This document shows, piece by piece, positions 5,857 through 6,564 of a stretch of DNA of 6,564 nucleotides. Source of the DNA: Desulfovibrio sp. GTDB lineage: Bacteria > Desulfobacterota > Desulfovibrionia > Desulfovibrionales > Desulfovibrionaceae. The position numbers were made by a program, and so were the translations under genes. The DNA lies in assembly GCA_014804915.1 (NCBI GenBank), contig JAAUYW010000163.1, positions 1 through 6,564 on the forward strand, written 5' to 3'. The notes beneath the pieces are model-generated. The model did no database searches, was not told the origin of the DNA, and worked only from the letters and a program-made list of their open reading frames with translations. Every line of letters begins with the position of its first letter. Positions within the stretch are counted from its first letter, which is position 1.

Positions 5857-6564
5857 ATGAGAACAAAAATTGTCGCCACTATTGGACCGGCGTCCAATAC
5901 CAAGGAAAAATTGAAAGCCCTGGTCGAGGCTGGCGTAAGCGTGTTCAGGCTGAATTTTTCACATGGCTCGGCTACGGATTTTGTTCAGATAATCAATAGC
6001 ATTCGGGAAGTTGAAAAAGAGCTGGATCGTCCGATCACGATCATGCAGGATCTTTCCGGGCCCAAGATTCGCCTTGGCGTGGTGCCGGAAGGCTCCATTC
6101 AGGTGAGCAAGGGCATGGGGCTGCTGCTCGGGCCATCGGCAAAGCATAGCCATGAGATGCCCTATCTGCCTTTTGACCATGACGAGATTACCGAAACCCT
6201 GGTGCCAGGCGACAGGATGGTGCTTGCTGACGGCGGCCTGCAATTTGAGGTGCGCAAAAGGCGCGAAGACGGCCTGGTTGTGCTGGAGGCGGAAAATGAG
6301 GGCATTGTCACATCGCGCAAGGGTCTGGCCCTGCCAGGCAAGGCCACGCGCGTAAAGGCGCTCACGCCCAAGGATATCAAGGACCTTGAGGACGGCCTCA
6401 AGCTCGGCGTGGACGCCGTCGCCATCTCGTACGTCCAGACAGCGGACGATGTGCGCGAGGCAAAAAAGATAATCGCCAAATCCGGACGCAAGATACCGGT
6501 AGTAGTCAAGCTGGAGCGCCAGGCAGCTGTTGACAATCTCAAGGACATTCTTGCCGAGACGGAT
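5857..6564 (+). CDS. pyk: Pyruvate kinase, 3'-truncated by window edge
   Basis: Transfers phosphate from phosphoenolpyruvate to ADP, giving pyruvate and ATP, the last step of glycolysis. The first 236 residues are present, about half of a typical 470-residue enzyme. Seen in order: TKIVATIGPAS at 3-13; FRLNFSHG at 30-37 with catalytic R31 and N33; DLSGPKIR at 65-72 with R72. The B (lid) domain spans about 73-167, and the A domain resumes with LTPKDIKDLEDGLKLGVDAVAISYV at about 169-193. VVKLER at 216-221 carries the catalytic lysine K218. The Mg2+-binding segment expected after ILAETD lies beyond the window. K70, L66 and L73 correspond to rabbit muscle positions 117, 113 and 120. In published comparisons, Lys at 117 marks potassium-independent pyruvate kinases, as in E. 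coli PykA, so this enzyme probably does not need K+. It has its own promoter. Confidence 0.97.
   Translation, partial: MRTKIVATIGPASNTKEKLKALVEAGVSVFRLNFSHGSATDFVQIINSIREVEKELDRPITIMQDLSGPKIRLGVVPEGSIQVSKGMGLLLGPSAKHSHEMPYLPFDHDEITETLVPGDRMVLADGGLQFEVRKRREDGLVVLEAENEGIVTSRKGLALPGKATRVKALTPKDIKDLEDGLKLGVDAVAISYVQTADDVREAKKIIAKSGRKIPVVVKLERQAAVDNLKDILAETD

Overview
The window is a densely packed stretch of GC-rich bacterial chromosome, with every recognisable gene on the + strand. GC-rich codon use, a YhaM-like HD protein beside tmk, and a carboxyspermidine-type polyamine route fit a deltaproteobacterium, perhaps of the Desulfovibrionales. That placement is an impression from gene content, not a proven assignment. 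No mobile element, CRISPR array, rRNA or tRNA gene is visible.

Layout. Bases 1-910 hold the 3' part of an OB-fold/HD-domain exoribonuclease of the YhaM type, whose N-terminus lies outside the window. Thymidylate kinase (tmk, 967-1599) follows after a 56-base gap. An unrecognised 117-residue acidic protein (1611-1964) comes next. It overlaps by 8 bases a class II-like histone deacetylase/acetylpolyamine amidohydrolase family enzyme (1957-3327) that carries an unusual cysteine-rich C-terminal extension. Two bases later starts carboxynorspermidine synthase (3330-4541), which overlaps by 4 bases (GTGA) carboxynorspermidine decarboxylase (nspC, 4538-5752). A 104-base gap holds a good sigma70-type promoter and a repeated CTTTAAA element. 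It leads into pyruvate kinase (pyk, from 5857), which runs off the right edge.

How the genes fit together. The run from 967 to 5752, probably including the HD gene, looks like one operon: the gaps are 56 bases or fewer, there are two overlaps, and no terminator is visible. The synthase and decarboxylase together turn a diamine plus aspartate semialdehyde into spermidine or norspermidine. The deacetylase-family gene, 2 bases upstream of the synthase, may therefore act on acetylated polyamines, although its active site carries a Leu at the position where the polyamine deacetylase HDAC10 has Glu. The polyamine genes share the transcript with housekeeping nucleotide and RNA genes (tmk, YhaM-like). 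Pyk probably has its own promoter and carries the Lys signature of potassium-independent pyruvate kinases.

The most interesting points are the pairing of the deacetylase with polyamine synthesis, its five-cysteine tail, and the small unknown gene coupled to it. Nothing here demands a wholly new system.
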